DNA of 64,000 nt from NCBI RefSeq assembly GCF_005049285.1, contig NZ_SOSC01000001.1, forward strand, positions 62,001 to 126,000, written 5' to 3'. A model generated the notes under the pieces. The model did not search any database, was not told the origin of the DNA, and worked only from the letters and a program-made list of their open reading frames with translations. The translations under genes and the position numbers were made by a program. Source of the DNA: Halorientalis salina (GTDB lineage: Archaea > Halobacteriota > Halobacteria > Halobacteriales > Haloarculaceae). Each line of letters opens with the position of its first letter. Position 1 is the stretch's first letter. Positions 18,371-27,590 of the stretch are shown here, one piece after another.

Positions 18371-21088
18371 ATGCCATCGACCGTGCAGCTCCGCGGGCCA
18401 ATCGTCGACGCCGAGGAACCCCGAACCGTCCAGACCAGCAACGGCCAGAGCGACCTCGCCGAAGTGACGATGCGCCCCGACGAGGGCCGCGAGGACCCCG
18501 TTACCGTCACGCTCTGGGGGAAGTGGAGCGAGACCGCCGAGTACATAGAACCCGGCATGGACCTGCTGGTGACCGACGCCGACGAGGACGAGTTCCGCGG
18601 GGAGATCCAGTACTCGACGGGCCGGGACTCGATGGTCGTCGTCGAACCCGGATTCCTCGTCGACGTGACCGACATCCGCTCGTGGGTCCAGTGCCCGCGG
18701 ATGTACTACCTCAACAAGCTCGCCGGCCTGCCGCTCGCCTACCCCGTCGTCAAGGGGACCATCGTCCACGAGGTGTTCGGCGACCTGCTCCGTGGTCGGG
18801 ATCTCGACGACGCCGTCGAGGAACGCGTCGCGGAGGCGGGCCTGGAACTGGGCTTGCTCGACCGGGACGCCGCGAGCGTCGCCGAGGAGGTCCGCCAGAA
18901 CGCGAGCGCCATCGAAGGCTGGCTGAACCAGGGAACGCTGACCGAGGGCGACCAGTGGCGCAGCGAGCAGACGCTGGTCAGCGAGACCTACGGGCTGAAA
19001 GGCCGGGCCGACGCCGTCCGCCGCGGCGCGCCGGTCGAACTCAAGACCGGGAAAAACACCAACCGCGACCCACGCTTCCAGGACAAAGTCCAGGCCGCCT
19101 GCTACGCGCTCATGCTCGGGGAAGGGGAATCCCGGGGGTCGGACGTTGTCCACACCGGTGCGGCTCCGGACACGGGGACACTCCTCTACACCAAGAACGC
19201 GGCCGTGGAGCGGACCGAGGAGACCGGCGACCTCTCGCCGGCCAAGGACTTCTCGATCGGGCCTGGCTTCCTCCAGTACGTCGTGCGGACGCGCAACGAG
19301 ATCGCCGCGATGGAGGCCGACATGAGCGTCCCGACGGGCTACGAGGCCGACGCCAAATGCGAGTACTGCTTCGAGCAGGACACCTGCATGGCCGTCTCGG
19401 GCCGTCTGGACCAGGAGTCCAAAGCCGGCCAGGTCGGACAGGCCATCCCCGAGGAAGAGCGGGACTACTTCGAGCGGTTCTACCGCGCCATCGAGACCGA
19501 ACGGCGGGCGATCCATCGTGAGTACTCGAAGCTCTGGCGACAGACCGCCGAGGAACGGGCCGAGGACGACCGGGCGCTGGTCGATCTGGAGCCGCTCGAC
19601 AACCGGGAACTCGACGGCGGCCGCTGGGAACTCCGCGCGGCCGGGACGGGCGCGGTCTCGAAGATCCGAGAGGGCGACGTGGTGCTGGCCAGCGACGGCC
19701 ATCCGATCCGCGGGAAGGCCGAACTCGCGCGGGTCCAGCAACTGGAACCGGAAATCGTCGTCACGACCGACGAGCCGCTCGACCTCCGACGCCTCGACGT
19801 CTATCCCTCCGAGATCGGCGTCGACCGGATGCTCACCGCGCTCCACGACGCCCTGTTACAGCAGCCGGCCGAGCAGAAAGACGTCCTCTTTGGGCGACGG
19901 GATCCCGAGTTCCGCGAGGACGACACCACGTATATCGACAACAACGACGCCCAGAACGAGGCGGTGTCGCTGGCGGCCCGGGCCGAGGACTTCGCGCTCG
20001 TCCACGGGCCGCCGGGAACGGGCAAGACCTACACCCTCGCGCGGACGGTGCGCGCCCTCGTCGAACGCGGCGAGCGCGTCCTGTTGACCGCCTTCACCAA
20101 CCGGGCGGTGGACAACGCCCTCGAAGCCCTTCGAGACCAGGGGTTCGACGACTTCCTCCGGATCGGCACCGAGAACGGCGTCCACGCCGACATGCAGTCC
20201 TACCGGCTGAAAGAGCGCGGCGACCCGGGGACCCTGTCGAATCGGCTCCGGGATGCGCCCGTGGTCGCAGCGACGACGGCCTCCTGTGGCTCGACGGTGA
20301 TGCGCGGCCAGTCCTTCGACGTGGCCATCGTCGACGAGGCCGGCCAGATCACCGAACCCGGCGCGCTGGCGGCCATCAATCTCGCAGACCGGTTCGTCCT
20401 CGTCGGGGACCACCAGCAACTCCCGCCGGTCGTCCAGGCCGAGGACGACATGGACGGCGTGGAGACGGCGGACCTCTCGGCGTCGCTGTTCGAGCGACTC
20501 ATCGAGGCCCATCCCGAGGCGTCGGTGATGCTCGACCGCCAGTACCGGATGGCCCAGCGCATCCAGGCCTTTGCCTCCCGGGAGTTCTACGACGGCCAGC
20601 TCCGCCCCGCCACGGGCGAGGTCGCGGCCCAGCGCATCGACGACCTCTCCGACGTCACGCTCGACGCGCTCCCCGACCATTTGCGGGACTCCGTCGCGTT
20701 CGTCGACCCGGGCGGTCAAGCCCGGGGGAACACCAACCCCGACGAGGCCGACGCCGTCGTCGAGACCGTTCAGTCCTACCTGGATGCGGGGGTCGCCGCC
20801 GACGAGATCGGCGTCATCGCCCCCTACCGCGCACAGGTCGCCGAGATCAACAAACGCGCGCCGGAGGGCGTCACTGTCGACACGGTCGACCGGTTCCAGG
20901 GCTCCTCGAAGGAGGTCATCGTCGTCTCCTTCGTCGCCACGGGGTCGCTGGAGGGGCCGATCTTCGAGGACTACCGCCGCATCAACGTCGCGCTCACGCG
21001 GGCGAAGAAGTCGCTCGTGCTGGTCGGCGACGCCGACGCGCTCTCGACGGACCCGGTCTACGGCCGGATGGTCGAGTGGGCGCGCTGA
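18371..21088 (+). CDS. Dna2-like nuclease-helicase (Cas4-type nuclease fused to SF1 helicase)
   Basis: 905 aa. The N-terminus (to about 90) looks like an OB-fold (EVTMRPDEGREDPVTVTLWGKW). A RecB/Cas4-type nuclease follows: WVQCPRMYYLNKLAG, the catalytic region around VELKTGKNT, and the iron-sulfur Cys set CEYCFEQDTC, which together with the early Cys forms a 4Fe-4S site. The C-terminal half is an SF1B helicase with Walker A GPPGTGKT near residue 548, DEAGQI (motif II), VGDHQQLPP (III), RQYRM (IV) and TVDRFQGSSKEVI (V). This arrangement is that of Dna2, which processes flaps and DNA ends. ATG 18371 was chosen because the OB-fold starts there; an earlier in-frame start adds non-conserved residues. 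Confidence 0.87.
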   Translation: MPSTVQLRGPIVDAEEPRTVQTSNGQSDLAEVTMRPDEGREDPVTVTLWGKWSETAEYIEPGMDLLVTDADEDEFRGEIQYSTGRDSMVVVEPGFLVDVTDIRSWVQCPRMYYLNKLAGLPLAYPVVKGTIVHEVFGDLLRGRDLDDAVEERVAEAGLELGLLDRDAASVAEEVRQNASAIEGWLNQGTLTEGDQWRSEQTLVSETYGLKGRADAVRRGAPVELKTGKNTNRDPRFQDKVQAACYALMLGEGESRGSDVVHTGAAPDTGTLLYTKNAAVERTEETGDLSPAKDFSIGPGFLQYVVRTRNEIAAMEADMSVPTGYEADAKCEYCFEQDTCMAVSGRLDQESKAGQVGQAIPEEERDYFERFYRAIETERRAIHREYSKLWRQTAEERAEDDRALVDLEPLDNRELDGGRWELRAAGTGAVSKIREGDVVLASDGHPIRGKAELARVQQLEPEIVVTTDEPLDLRRLDVYPSEIGVDRMLTALHDALLQQPAEQKDVLFGRRDPEFREDDTTYIDNNDAQNEAVSLAARAEDFALVHGPPGTGKTYTLARTVRALVERGERVLLTAFTNRAVDNALEALRDQGFDDFLRIGTENGVHADMQSYRLKERGDPGTLSNRLRDAPVVAATTASCGSTVMRGQSFDVAIVDEAGQITEPGALAAINLADRFVLVGDHQQLPPVVQAEDDMDGVETADLSASLFERLIEAHPEASVMLDRQYRMAQRIQAFASREFYDGQLRPATGEVAAQRIDDLSDVTLDALPDHLRDSVAFVDPGGQARGNTNPDEADAVVETVQSYLDAGVAADEIGVIAPYRAQVAEINKRAPEGVTVDTVDRFQGSSKEVIVVSFVATGSLEGPIFEDYRRINVALTRAKKSLVLVGDADALSTDPVYGRMVEWAR

Positions 21089-21136
21089 CGGTGGCGTCCG
21101 TGGGGACTATCATTCTCCGAAGATAACGGGGGAGCG

Positions 21137-21718
21137 ATGGTCCCCATCGCCACCCCCTCCAGACGCGTTGGTATTGCCCTCCTGATCATCGCCGTCGTCC
21201 TCGTCGGTGCGAGTGACGTGTCGGTGAACACACTCCCCGGATTCTCGGACCACACCGGTCCCTCGGAGATGGAGATCACCGAGTTCGAGCGCGTCGATTC
21301 GGGCTGTGCGGACGACCTGAGTAGCTTCCGCGGAACGCGGTCCGGCCCCAACGGAACGTACACCAAGCACACCTTCATCCGAACCGAGGACGCCGACGCC
21401 GCCCTCTCGGCGTGGGTCGAGCGCACGTCGCCGCCCGGCGCGGACCTGAGCACGTTCCGGGTTCACGTCGAGTCTCACCACGAGGGGCCGGTCAACGAGA
21501 CGTGTGACACCGGCGTCCTCTATCGGATCACGATCAACGGCAGCGGCGGGTCCCCCCAGGGATTCCTCCCGGACGCACACGGGACGCGGATTCTGTGGCT
21601 GGAGAACGGGCGGTTCGCTGGCTGTAGCGGGAGCGTGACCAGCCCGCTGGAGAGCGGCTGTCAGCGCTTCGTAGACCAGCCTGAACGAACCTGGGCCAAC
21701 GCGACCGACGGGGCGTAA
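21137..21718 (+). CDS. predicted exported protein of unknown function
   Basis: 193 aa. An N-terminal hydrophobic stretch (VGIALLIIAVVLVGAS) is probably a signal anchor. The outside part has four or more Cys residues and several Asn-x-Thr/Ser sequons (NGTY, NETC, NATD), fitting an extracellular glycoprotein. No domain is recognised. A purine-rich GGGGGAG precedes the ATG closely and may serve as a ribosome-binding site. It starts about 50 nt after the Dna2-like gene in the same direction. Confidence 0.65.
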   Translation: MVPIATPSRRVGIALLIIAVVLVGASDVSVNTLPGFSDHTGPSEMEITEFERVDSGCADDLSSFRGTRSGPNGTYTKHTFIRTEDADAALSAWVERTSPPGADLSTFRVHVESHHEGPVNETCDTGVLYRITINGSGGSPQGFLPDAHGTRILWLENGRFAGCSGSVTSPLESGCQRFVDQPERTWANATDGA

Positions 21719-21766
21719 CGCGGGGGACCGACAGCTACTCCCCGCTTCCGGCCTTCAGGGCCAGCC

Positions 21767-22993
21767 ATGAGTTTCACGCTCCCGCTCGGGGAGGGCACCA
21801 TCGACGTCTCGCTTCCCGACTGCGAGGTGACGGTCGCCGACCCGCCGGGCGGCGAGGCTGTCGACGTCCGCGCTGCCGCTGAGAACGCCGTTGCGGACCC
21901 GCACGGCCCGTCGCTCGCAGCGCTCGCCGATCCCGACGACCTCGTGACCATCGTCGTTACCGACGTGACGCGTGCGACGCCGGACGACGTACTGCTCGAC
22001 GTGCTACTTGGCGAACTCGAACGCGCGGGCGTCCCGCGTGAGCAGGTGACGGTGCTCCTGGGCCTGGGCCTCCATCGGCCGATGACCGACGCGGAGATCG
22101 AAGACGGGCTGGGCGAACACGCGGACCTCGCGCAGAATCACGACCCGGACGAGACGGTCACGGTCGGGACCGTCGACGACTGTCCCATCCAGGTCCACGA
22201 ACGCGTCGCCGACGCCGATCTAGTCGTCTCGACGGGGATGGTCGAACCCCACCAGTACGCCGGCTTCTCCGGCGGGGCGAAGACGGTCGCCATCGGCGCG
22301 GGCGGCGCGCCGCTCATCCGCTACACGCACGGCCCCGAGATGCTGGCCGAGGAGGGCGTCAGACTGGGCCGGGTTGACGGCAATCCGTTCCGCGAGGCGG
22401 TCGACCGCGCGGGCGACGCGGTCGGCCTCGACTTCTGCCTCAACGTCACGCACGGACCGTCGGGGATTCTGGCCGCGAGTGCGGGCCGACCCCGATCGGT
22501 CGTTCAGGACCTCGCAGCGGCCGGTAAGGAGGCCCTATCGGTCCCGGTGACGAAGGCGTACGACGCGGTGGTCGCCGGGGTCGGCGCGCCGAAAGACGCC
22601 AACCTGTATCAGGCGACCCGGGCGGCGACGTACGTCGTTTTGGGTGCCCGTAATCCGCTCCGGAGCGGTGGCCGAGTCGTCATCCCGGCCGCGCTCCCGG
22701 AGGGTGCGGGCGACGGGACCGGCGAGCGCCGGTTCTACGAGTGGTTGGCCGAGGCTGGGAGCGCGGAATCGCTCTACGAAACGATGCGGGAGGGGTACGA
22801 ACCCGGCGCACAGCGCGCGTTCGTCGTGGCGCGGGCGCTCCGCGACCACGACGTATACGTGACCGACAGCGACTGTCCCGAGATCGTCGAGGAGTGTTTG
22901 CTGTCCGCGGCACCGACGGTCGCGGATGCGATCGACCCCGGGAGCGACGTGCTGGTCGTGCCCGACGCGCTGAATACACTACTTACCGAGTAA
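21767..22993 (+). CDS. larA: LarA-like nickel-dependent racemase (DUF2088 family)
   Basis: 408 aa, matching lactate racemase LarA in length. Active-site features are conserved: LGLHRPM (His103), the PHQYAGFSGGAKTV block with His162 and Lys172 (the lysine that holds the nickel-pincer NPN cofactor in LarA), and GNPFRE. The N-terminal half is the DUF2088 domain. LarA homologues act on diverse 2-hydroxyacids, so the substrate is open. No larB, larC or larE gene for making the pincer cofactor is in this window; they would have to be elsewhere. Confidence 0.8.
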   Translation: MSFTLPLGEGTIDVSLPDCEVTVADPPGGEAVDVRAAAENAVADPHGPSLAALADPDDLVTIVVTDVTRATPDDVLLDVLLGELERAGVPREQVTVLLGLGLHRPMTDAEIEDGLGEHADLAQNHDPDETVTVGTVDDCPIQVHERVADADLVVSTGMVEPHQYAGFSGGAKTVAIGAGGAPLIRYTHGPEMLAEEGVRLGRVDGNPFREAVDRAGDAVGLDFCLNVTHGPSGILAASAGRPRSVVQDLAAAGKEALSVPVTKAYDAVVAGVGAPKDANLYQATRAATYVVLGARNPLRSGGRVVIPAALPEGAGDGTGERRFYEWLAEAGSAESLYETMREGYEPGAQRAFVVARALRDHDVYVTDSDCPEIVEECLLSAAPTVADAIDPGSDVLVVPDALNTLLTE

Positions 22994-23016
22994 CAGTCCG
23001 GTGTTCCGGGTCGCAG

Positions 23017-23151
23017 TCAGACCTGCTCTTCGAGCGGCACTGCACAGTCGGCGTGGAGCCACGCGGCTTCGTTTTCCGAGTCGTAGATGACGACGGTTCC
23101 GTCGGGAGCCTCTTCGACGAGGTACCGGCCCGAATCCTGTTGTCCTTGCAT
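23017..23151 (-). CDS. small haloarchaeal protein, 44 aa (DUF7331-like)
   Basis: ATG 23151 to TGA 23017. It begins MQGQQDSGRYLVEEAPDG, then TVVIYDSENEAAWL, and ends in an acidic tail. The pattern of a short beta-rich acidic protein matches a small family common in haloarchaea that I recall as DUF7331, of unknown function. A TATAA box on the opposite strand numbering (23176-23180) sits 25-29 nt upstream, supporting a leaderless transcript. It is convergent with the LarA-like gene. Confidence 0.7.
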   Translation of the reverse strand: MQGQQDSGRYLVEEAPDGTVVIYDSENEAAWLHADCAVPLEEQV

Positions 23152-23175
23152 CGATATCTGGTAGCAGCCGAAGCC

Positions 23176-23180
23176 TATAA
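23176..23180 (-). promoter_or_regulatory. TATA box of the 44-aa protein gene
   Basis: CTTATAGG on the minus strand, core 25-29 nt before ATG 23151. It fixes the start of the short gene as leaderless. Confidence 0.5.
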
Positions 23181-23324
23181 GAGTTTAATCGGGGATTTCG
23201 CAACACATCGGCCGAGTGACGTGCGAATAACCAGACCCAAACTCGGAGACGGTACTGGGGTAGCGGTGATCTGGGGCCGTTCCCCGTGAGTAAGCTGACG
23301 ATTCCACCGCCGAAGCGGCCCGTC

Positions 23325-24557
23325 TCAGGCGGAGGTCCCGTTCTCGCGGATACTGTGTCGGATTCGGCTATCGATCTCGGCTTTCAGTTCCTCGCGTTCG
23401 TGTTTCGTCGCGACCCGCCCGTGCACGAGTTCGAGAAGGTCGAGATGCCCGAGCAGGTTGTGGGCTTCCGCGCGGTCCAGGCCGAAGCCCTGTTGAATGT
23501 CGTAGAGCGTGTCGGCGGTGCGTACCGCCTCTTTCAGTTCCGCGAGCGTGACGTCGGCCGGCGCAGTCACGTCCGACGGGAGCACGTCCGCGAGCGGGTC
23601 GCTCTCGGGAACGACCGATCCATCCTCGTCGTTCTCGGACTCGTCCGCGGCAGCCGTCTCGGCATCGACATCACTGTCGGTGGTTCCTTCCTCCAATTCG
23701 GATTCCCGACGCTCCGCTTCCCCCTCCGTCTCTGGGGTCGAAGGAGGCGATTCGGGGTCTGGAGAGACCGTTTCAGCGTCCGCGTCCGACTCGGAGTCAC
23801 TCCCGCTGGCTTCCGAAGCTGCATCGTCTGTCCGGTCTCCCACATCGGGCGTCCCCTCGGGGCTGGAAGCGCCATCCTCGCCGGTCGGATCGTGGATGCC
23901 GTGCTGTATCATGTGTCGCCGAACCGTCTGGGCGGAGACGTCGACGTCGAGCGCCTCGCGCATCGCGGGGAAAGAGTCGTGGGACTCGTAGGCGTCCCTT
24001 AGCGCATCGGGGTCCCGGTAAGCCGGGGTTGATTCGACGTCCTCGTCGCTGCTCTCCGCACGGAGGTGAATCTTGGTCCGGTGGATCTTCATCCCCGGTT
24101 CGCTCTCGAAAGTCTCGCCACACCCCGGTTCCGGACAGACGACTGCCCCGTCCTCGGCCGTCTCGTCCACACTCTCGACTGGCACTGCACTGGACTCGGG
24201 ATCAGGTTCCTCCGGTACCGCCTGGGACGTTTCGGTGGCGTCCGCCCCGTCCGAATCAGCGGCCGATTCGGCCGGTCGATCCGCCGAGTCGATCGTCTCG
24301 TCAGAAGCCGTCACCACGCCCGAAACCACTGCCTGCTCGTTCTCGCTGCCGTCCGCTTGGCGCGTCACTGACTCCTCGGTCGTCGTTTCCGTCGTCTCGC
24401 AGTCGAGCGATACGGCGAGATCGAGCGTAACGTGTACCTTCCCGTCGGAGACCGCCGCTCGGTCGGCCGGAATCGTCGCATCACACACCTCGACGCCGCC
24501 CGTCTCGACCTCGTCGACGACAGCCGCGAGCCGACGAAGTGCATTACTTACTGACAT
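23325..24557 (-). CDS. C2H2 zinc-finger and helix-turn-helix protein with long acidic linker
   Basis: 410 aa. One classical-looking finger has Cys141, Cys146, His159 and His164 (C-x4-C-x12-H-x4-H in CPEPGCGETF ... MKIHRTKIH). A helix-turn-helix-like block follows at 181-222 (DPDALRDAYESHDSFPAMREAL ... SAQTVRRHM), resembling DNA-binding helices that read a split zinc-finger/HTH module. Then comes an extremely acidic Ser/Asp/Glu linker (about 224-335), and a conserved-looking C-terminal domain (340-410, VTLAELKEAVRTADTLYDIQQGFGL). The N-terminal 50 residues form a small beta-type domain. It is probably a regulator, but the target is unknown. It is transcribed alone. Confidence 0.72.
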   Translation of the reverse strand: MSVSNALRRLAAVVDEVETGGVEVCDATIPADRAAVSDGKVHVTLDLAVSLDCETTETTTEESVTRQADGSENEQAVVSGVVTASDETIDSADRPAESAADSDGADATETSQAVPEEPDPESSAVPVESVDETAEDGAVVCPEPGCGETFESEPGMKIHRTKIHLRAESSDEDVESTPAYRDPDALRDAYESHDSFPAMREALDVDVSAQTVRRHMIQHGIHDPTGEDGASSPEGTPDVGDRTDDAASEASGSDSESDADAETVSPDPESPPSTPETEGEAERRESELEEGTTDSDVDAETAAADESENDEDGSVVPESDPLADVLPSDVTAPADVTLAELKEAVRTADTLYDIQQGFGLDRAEAHNLLGHLDLLELVHGRVATKHEREELKAEIDSRIRHSIRENGTSA

Positions 24558-24734
24558 AGGTTCTCCGTTCGTTAAGCACGGTGTAACCGATTGTCGAATA
24601 TGAACTTCACGGCTGTTTTGTGCTGTTTATCGCTTATTAGACTTTAATTCGTTGCGGGCTACTTGCACGGAAATCACGCGATTCCGTAGACACCCGACGG
24701 TTCGTCGATTGTCGACCGTCGAGTCTGTCCGTCG

Positions 24735-27470
24735 TCAGACTCGCGATTCGGTCGGGTCCTCGTCGATGGCGTCGAGCACGCGTTCGTGGAACTCCTGTAG
24801 CACCTGGCTCTCGTCCTCCGCGAGGACGACGTCGGACGCCATCAACGTCGCCAGCCCGAACGATCGGGGCGTGGGCGTCTCCACTCGATGGGAGCGGATC
24901 GAGATCGCGTCGGACTGGACGGCTTCCAGCACCGTCTCGATACCGGCGACGTCGAGTTTGTCGTCGAGGATCTCCCGGTAGGTCTCCTCGATGACCGCGA
25001 AATCGGGTAACTCCTCGGCGAACCCCAGCAACATCTCGCTGGAGACCTGCTGTTCGCTGGCCGACTTCTCGTAGCCCTTGTAGCGCTTGAGTATCATCAG
25101 CGCCCGCGTGGCGTTGATGCGGAAGTACCGTTTGAGCAGGTCCGTCCCGTCGAGGCTCGCCCGGAGGTCAGAGCGAACGTCCGCGGGGTCGATGTCCCGA
25201 ACGACGCCCGCGAGGTCGACTTTCCGATTGAGCGGCATCGAGAGGGTGAAGCCGTGGTCGGCCACGGCGACTGTGACGTTCGCGTTTGCCTCCTGGGCCA
25301 CGCGGTAGGCCAGCAACCGGGAGAAACCGTCGTTGAATCGGCGACCGTAGTTGGAGTGGACGTAGTAGTGGCGCTCGTACTCGTCGCGGTCCATCTCCAC
25401 CTCGATGACCAGCCGCGAGTCCGTGCTCACGCTCTCGGGACCGGCGTAACTGACCTGCTCGTCGAACATCCGGGCGATGGCTCGGACGCTGTCGTCGTCC
25501 AGCGGGAACTCCCTGAGCCACGCGCGAACCGCCGGCGGGCCGCCCCGCTCTAGTTTCTGGAGCAGGTCCCGCTGAAACGCCAGTATCTCCCGACCGAGGT
25601 CGTAGGAGAGCGGGAGCCGTTCGGAGAACCAGGAGGGAACGGTCGGGCGAGCGCTCGTCCGGTCGACATACACCTTCGAGCCACGGCGGTAGACGTACTC
25701 GAAGTTGTTCCCGCCGAGGACGAACACGTCACCGGATTCGAGCGTGTCGAGGTACTCCTCGTCAAGATTGCCGACCCACTGGTCGTCCGACCGGGTGAAC
25801 ACGTCGCAGGTAAAGGAGTCGGGGATGGTCCCGATGTTCGTCATGTAGATGACCCGCGCCAGCCGACCCCGTTTGCCGATGAGGGGCTCACCGACCGGGA
25901 AGTCCTCGTAGTGGTGTTCGCCCTCGGGCGGGTCGTTCGTGTCCCGCCAGACTTTCGCGTAGACGTTCCGGTCTTCCATCCCCTCGTAATCGGCGGTCAG
26001 GTACGAAAGCAGGGACTCGAACTCGTCCTCGGAGTAGTTCCGGTAGGGGTAGGCTCGCCGGAGAATCCCCTTTACGTCCCGTTCGGGACGGACCTCGTTG
26101 ATCGCCATGCCGTAGACGTGCTGGGCGGCCACGTCCTGTGCGTTCTCGGGCACGAACACGCGGTCGACGAACCCCTCCTCGGCCTTCTTGCACATCACCG
26201 CACATTCGATCAGTTCGTCCCGGTCCAGCGCGACGATGCGCCCGGTGACCGTCTCGCCGAGCTGGTGCCCCGCCCGTCCCACGCGCTGGAGCAGGGAGGC
26301 CACCGATTTCGGCGACCCGACCTGTACCACGAGGTCGATGTACGGCATGTCGATGCCCAGTTCCAGGCTCGTCGAGGTCGTCACCACGTCGACGTCGCCG
26401 GACTTCAGCGCCCCCTCGATGCGCTGGCGCTCCTCTTTCGAGAGGCTGCCGTGGTGACACCCCGAGTTGCCCTCGTCGTAGTCGTCGTACCGCTCCCGCA
26501 GGTTCTTGAGGACGCGCTCGGCTCCCGAACGCGTGTTCGTGAAGACGAGCGTGTTCGTGTGGTCCTGAATCAGGTCGTGGAGCTGGTGGTAGAAGCGATC
26601 CGTGATCAGGTCCCGCGGCGTGTTGATGAGGTCGTCAGTGGGGCAGGACAGTTCGATGTCGAACTCCCGGACGAACCGCGTGTCGACGAGTTCGTACTCC
26701 CTGGACGCGCCGCCCGGTTCCGCCCGGCCGACCAGGAACTCCCCCATCGTGTCCAGGGGCTCGACGGTGGCCGAACAACCGATCCGGGTCGGGGACGCGT
26801 CGGTCATCGCTTCCAGGCGTTCCAGCGACACCGAGAGGTGCGTCCCGCGTTTGTTCTCGGCCAGGCTGTGGATCTCGTCGACGACGATCCACTCGACGGT
26901 TTCGAGTTTCCGCTTGAACTTCGGGGAGTTCAGCAAGATCGCGAGCGTCTCCGGCGTCGTGTTGAGGATGTGGGGCGTCTCTTCTAACATCCGCTGGCGC
27001 TCGCTGTCGTCGGTGTCCCCGTGTCTGATGGCGTGTCTGATGTCCACCGACTCGCCGCGAGCGGACAGTTTCTCGGTGATGCCCTGCAGCGGGACTTCCA
27101 GGTTCCGGTGGATATCGTTGGCCAGTGATTTCAGCGGGGAGATGTAGAGACAGTAGACGCTGTTGTCCAGCCCCTCGGCCCGGTCACGACGGAACAGTTC
27201 GTTGATGATCCCGCAGAAACTCGCCTGGGTCTTGCCCGACCCCGTCGGCGCACAGATGAGCGCGTTCGTTCCCTCGTGGATGAGCGGGATGGCCTCCTTC
27301 TGTGGCGGCGTGAAGTAGCCGCCGTTCTGGGGGACGAACTCGCCGAACTGTTCGACCCACCACTCCCGGACGGCGGGCTCTAACAGGTCCAGCACCTCGC
27401 CGTCGTCGATGTCGACGGCCGACGGATCGTAGTCCAGCGACTGCTCGGCCAGCAGGTCGCGTCCTCCCAT
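24735..27470 (-). CDS. lhr: Lhr-family SF2 DNA/RNA helicase
   Basis: 911 aa. The two RecA-like domains carry Walker A APTGSGKT (74-81), the DEIH box in IVVDEIHSLAENKRGTHLS, SATVEP (motif III), VFTNTRSGAE and the motif V-VI region QRVGRAGHQLG. The remainder contains the winged-helix and Lhr-core C-terminal domain (ending in the region FRINATRALMILKRYKGYEKSA). Archaeal Lhr proteins unwind forked DNA and RNA-DNA hybrids and are linked to repair and recombination. It is divergent from the aldolase gene at 27591 and is a single-gene unit. Confidence 0.92.
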   Translation of the reverse strand: MGGRDLLAEQSLDYDPSAVDIDDGEVLDLLEPAVREWWVEQFGEFVPQNGGYFTPPQKEAIPLIHEGTNALICAPTGSGKTQASFCGIINELFRRDRAEGLDNSVYCLYISPLKSLANDIHRNLEVPLQGITEKLSARGESVDIRHAIRHGDTDDSERQRMLEETPHILNTTPETLAILLNSPKFKRKLETVEWIVVDEIHSLAENKRGTHLSVSLERLEAMTDASPTRIGCSATVEPLDTMGEFLVGRAEPGGASREYELVDTRFVREFDIELSCPTDDLINTPRDLITDRFYHQLHDLIQDHTNTLVFTNTRSGAERVLKNLRERYDDYDEGNSGCHHGSLSKEERQRIEGALKSGDVDVVTTSTSLELGIDMPYIDLVVQVGSPKSVASLLQRVGRAGHQLGETVTGRIVALDRDELIECAVMCKKAEEGFVDRVFVPENAQDVAAQHVYGMAINEVRPERDVKGILRRAYPYRNYSEDEFESLLSYLTADYEGMEDRNVYAKVWRDTNDPPEGEHHYEDFPVGEPLIGKRGRLARVIYMTNIGTIPDSFTCDVFTRSDDQWVGNLDEEYLDTLESGDVFVLGGNNFEYVYRRGSKVYVDRTSARPTVPSWFSERLPLSYDLGREILAFQRDLLQKLERGGPPAVRAWLREFPLDDDSVRAIARMFDEQVSYAGPESVSTDSRLVIEVEMDRDEYERHYYVHSNYGRRFNDGFSRLLAYRVAQEANANVTVAVADHGFTLSMPLNRKVDLAGVVRDIDPADVRSDLRASLDGTDLLKRYFRINATRALMILKRYKGYEKSASEQQVSSEMLLGFAEELPDFAVIEETYREILDDKLDVAGIETVLEAVQSDAISIRSHRVETPTPRSFGLATLMASDVVLAEDESQVLQEFHERVLDAIDEDPTESRV

Positions 27471-27590
27471 CCTACGCCCCCGTTAGGGTGGCTCCTTCAA
27501 GTCCGTTCGGACCGCACGGTGAAAGTGAAACTCGCGCCGCCAACGGCCCCGCGCCCCCGTGTTTATGGACGTCACTGCACAATCTCTGGT

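Noticed and set aside
18320-19846. 508-codon minus-strand frame
   Set aside because: It is antisense to the Dna2-like gene, whose helicase and nuclease motifs are unambiguous.
23671-23870. Asp/Glu-rich tract in the zinc-finger protein as a tandem repeat
   Set aside because: The linker is low-complexity but has no clear repeat unit, so it was not called as a repeat feature.
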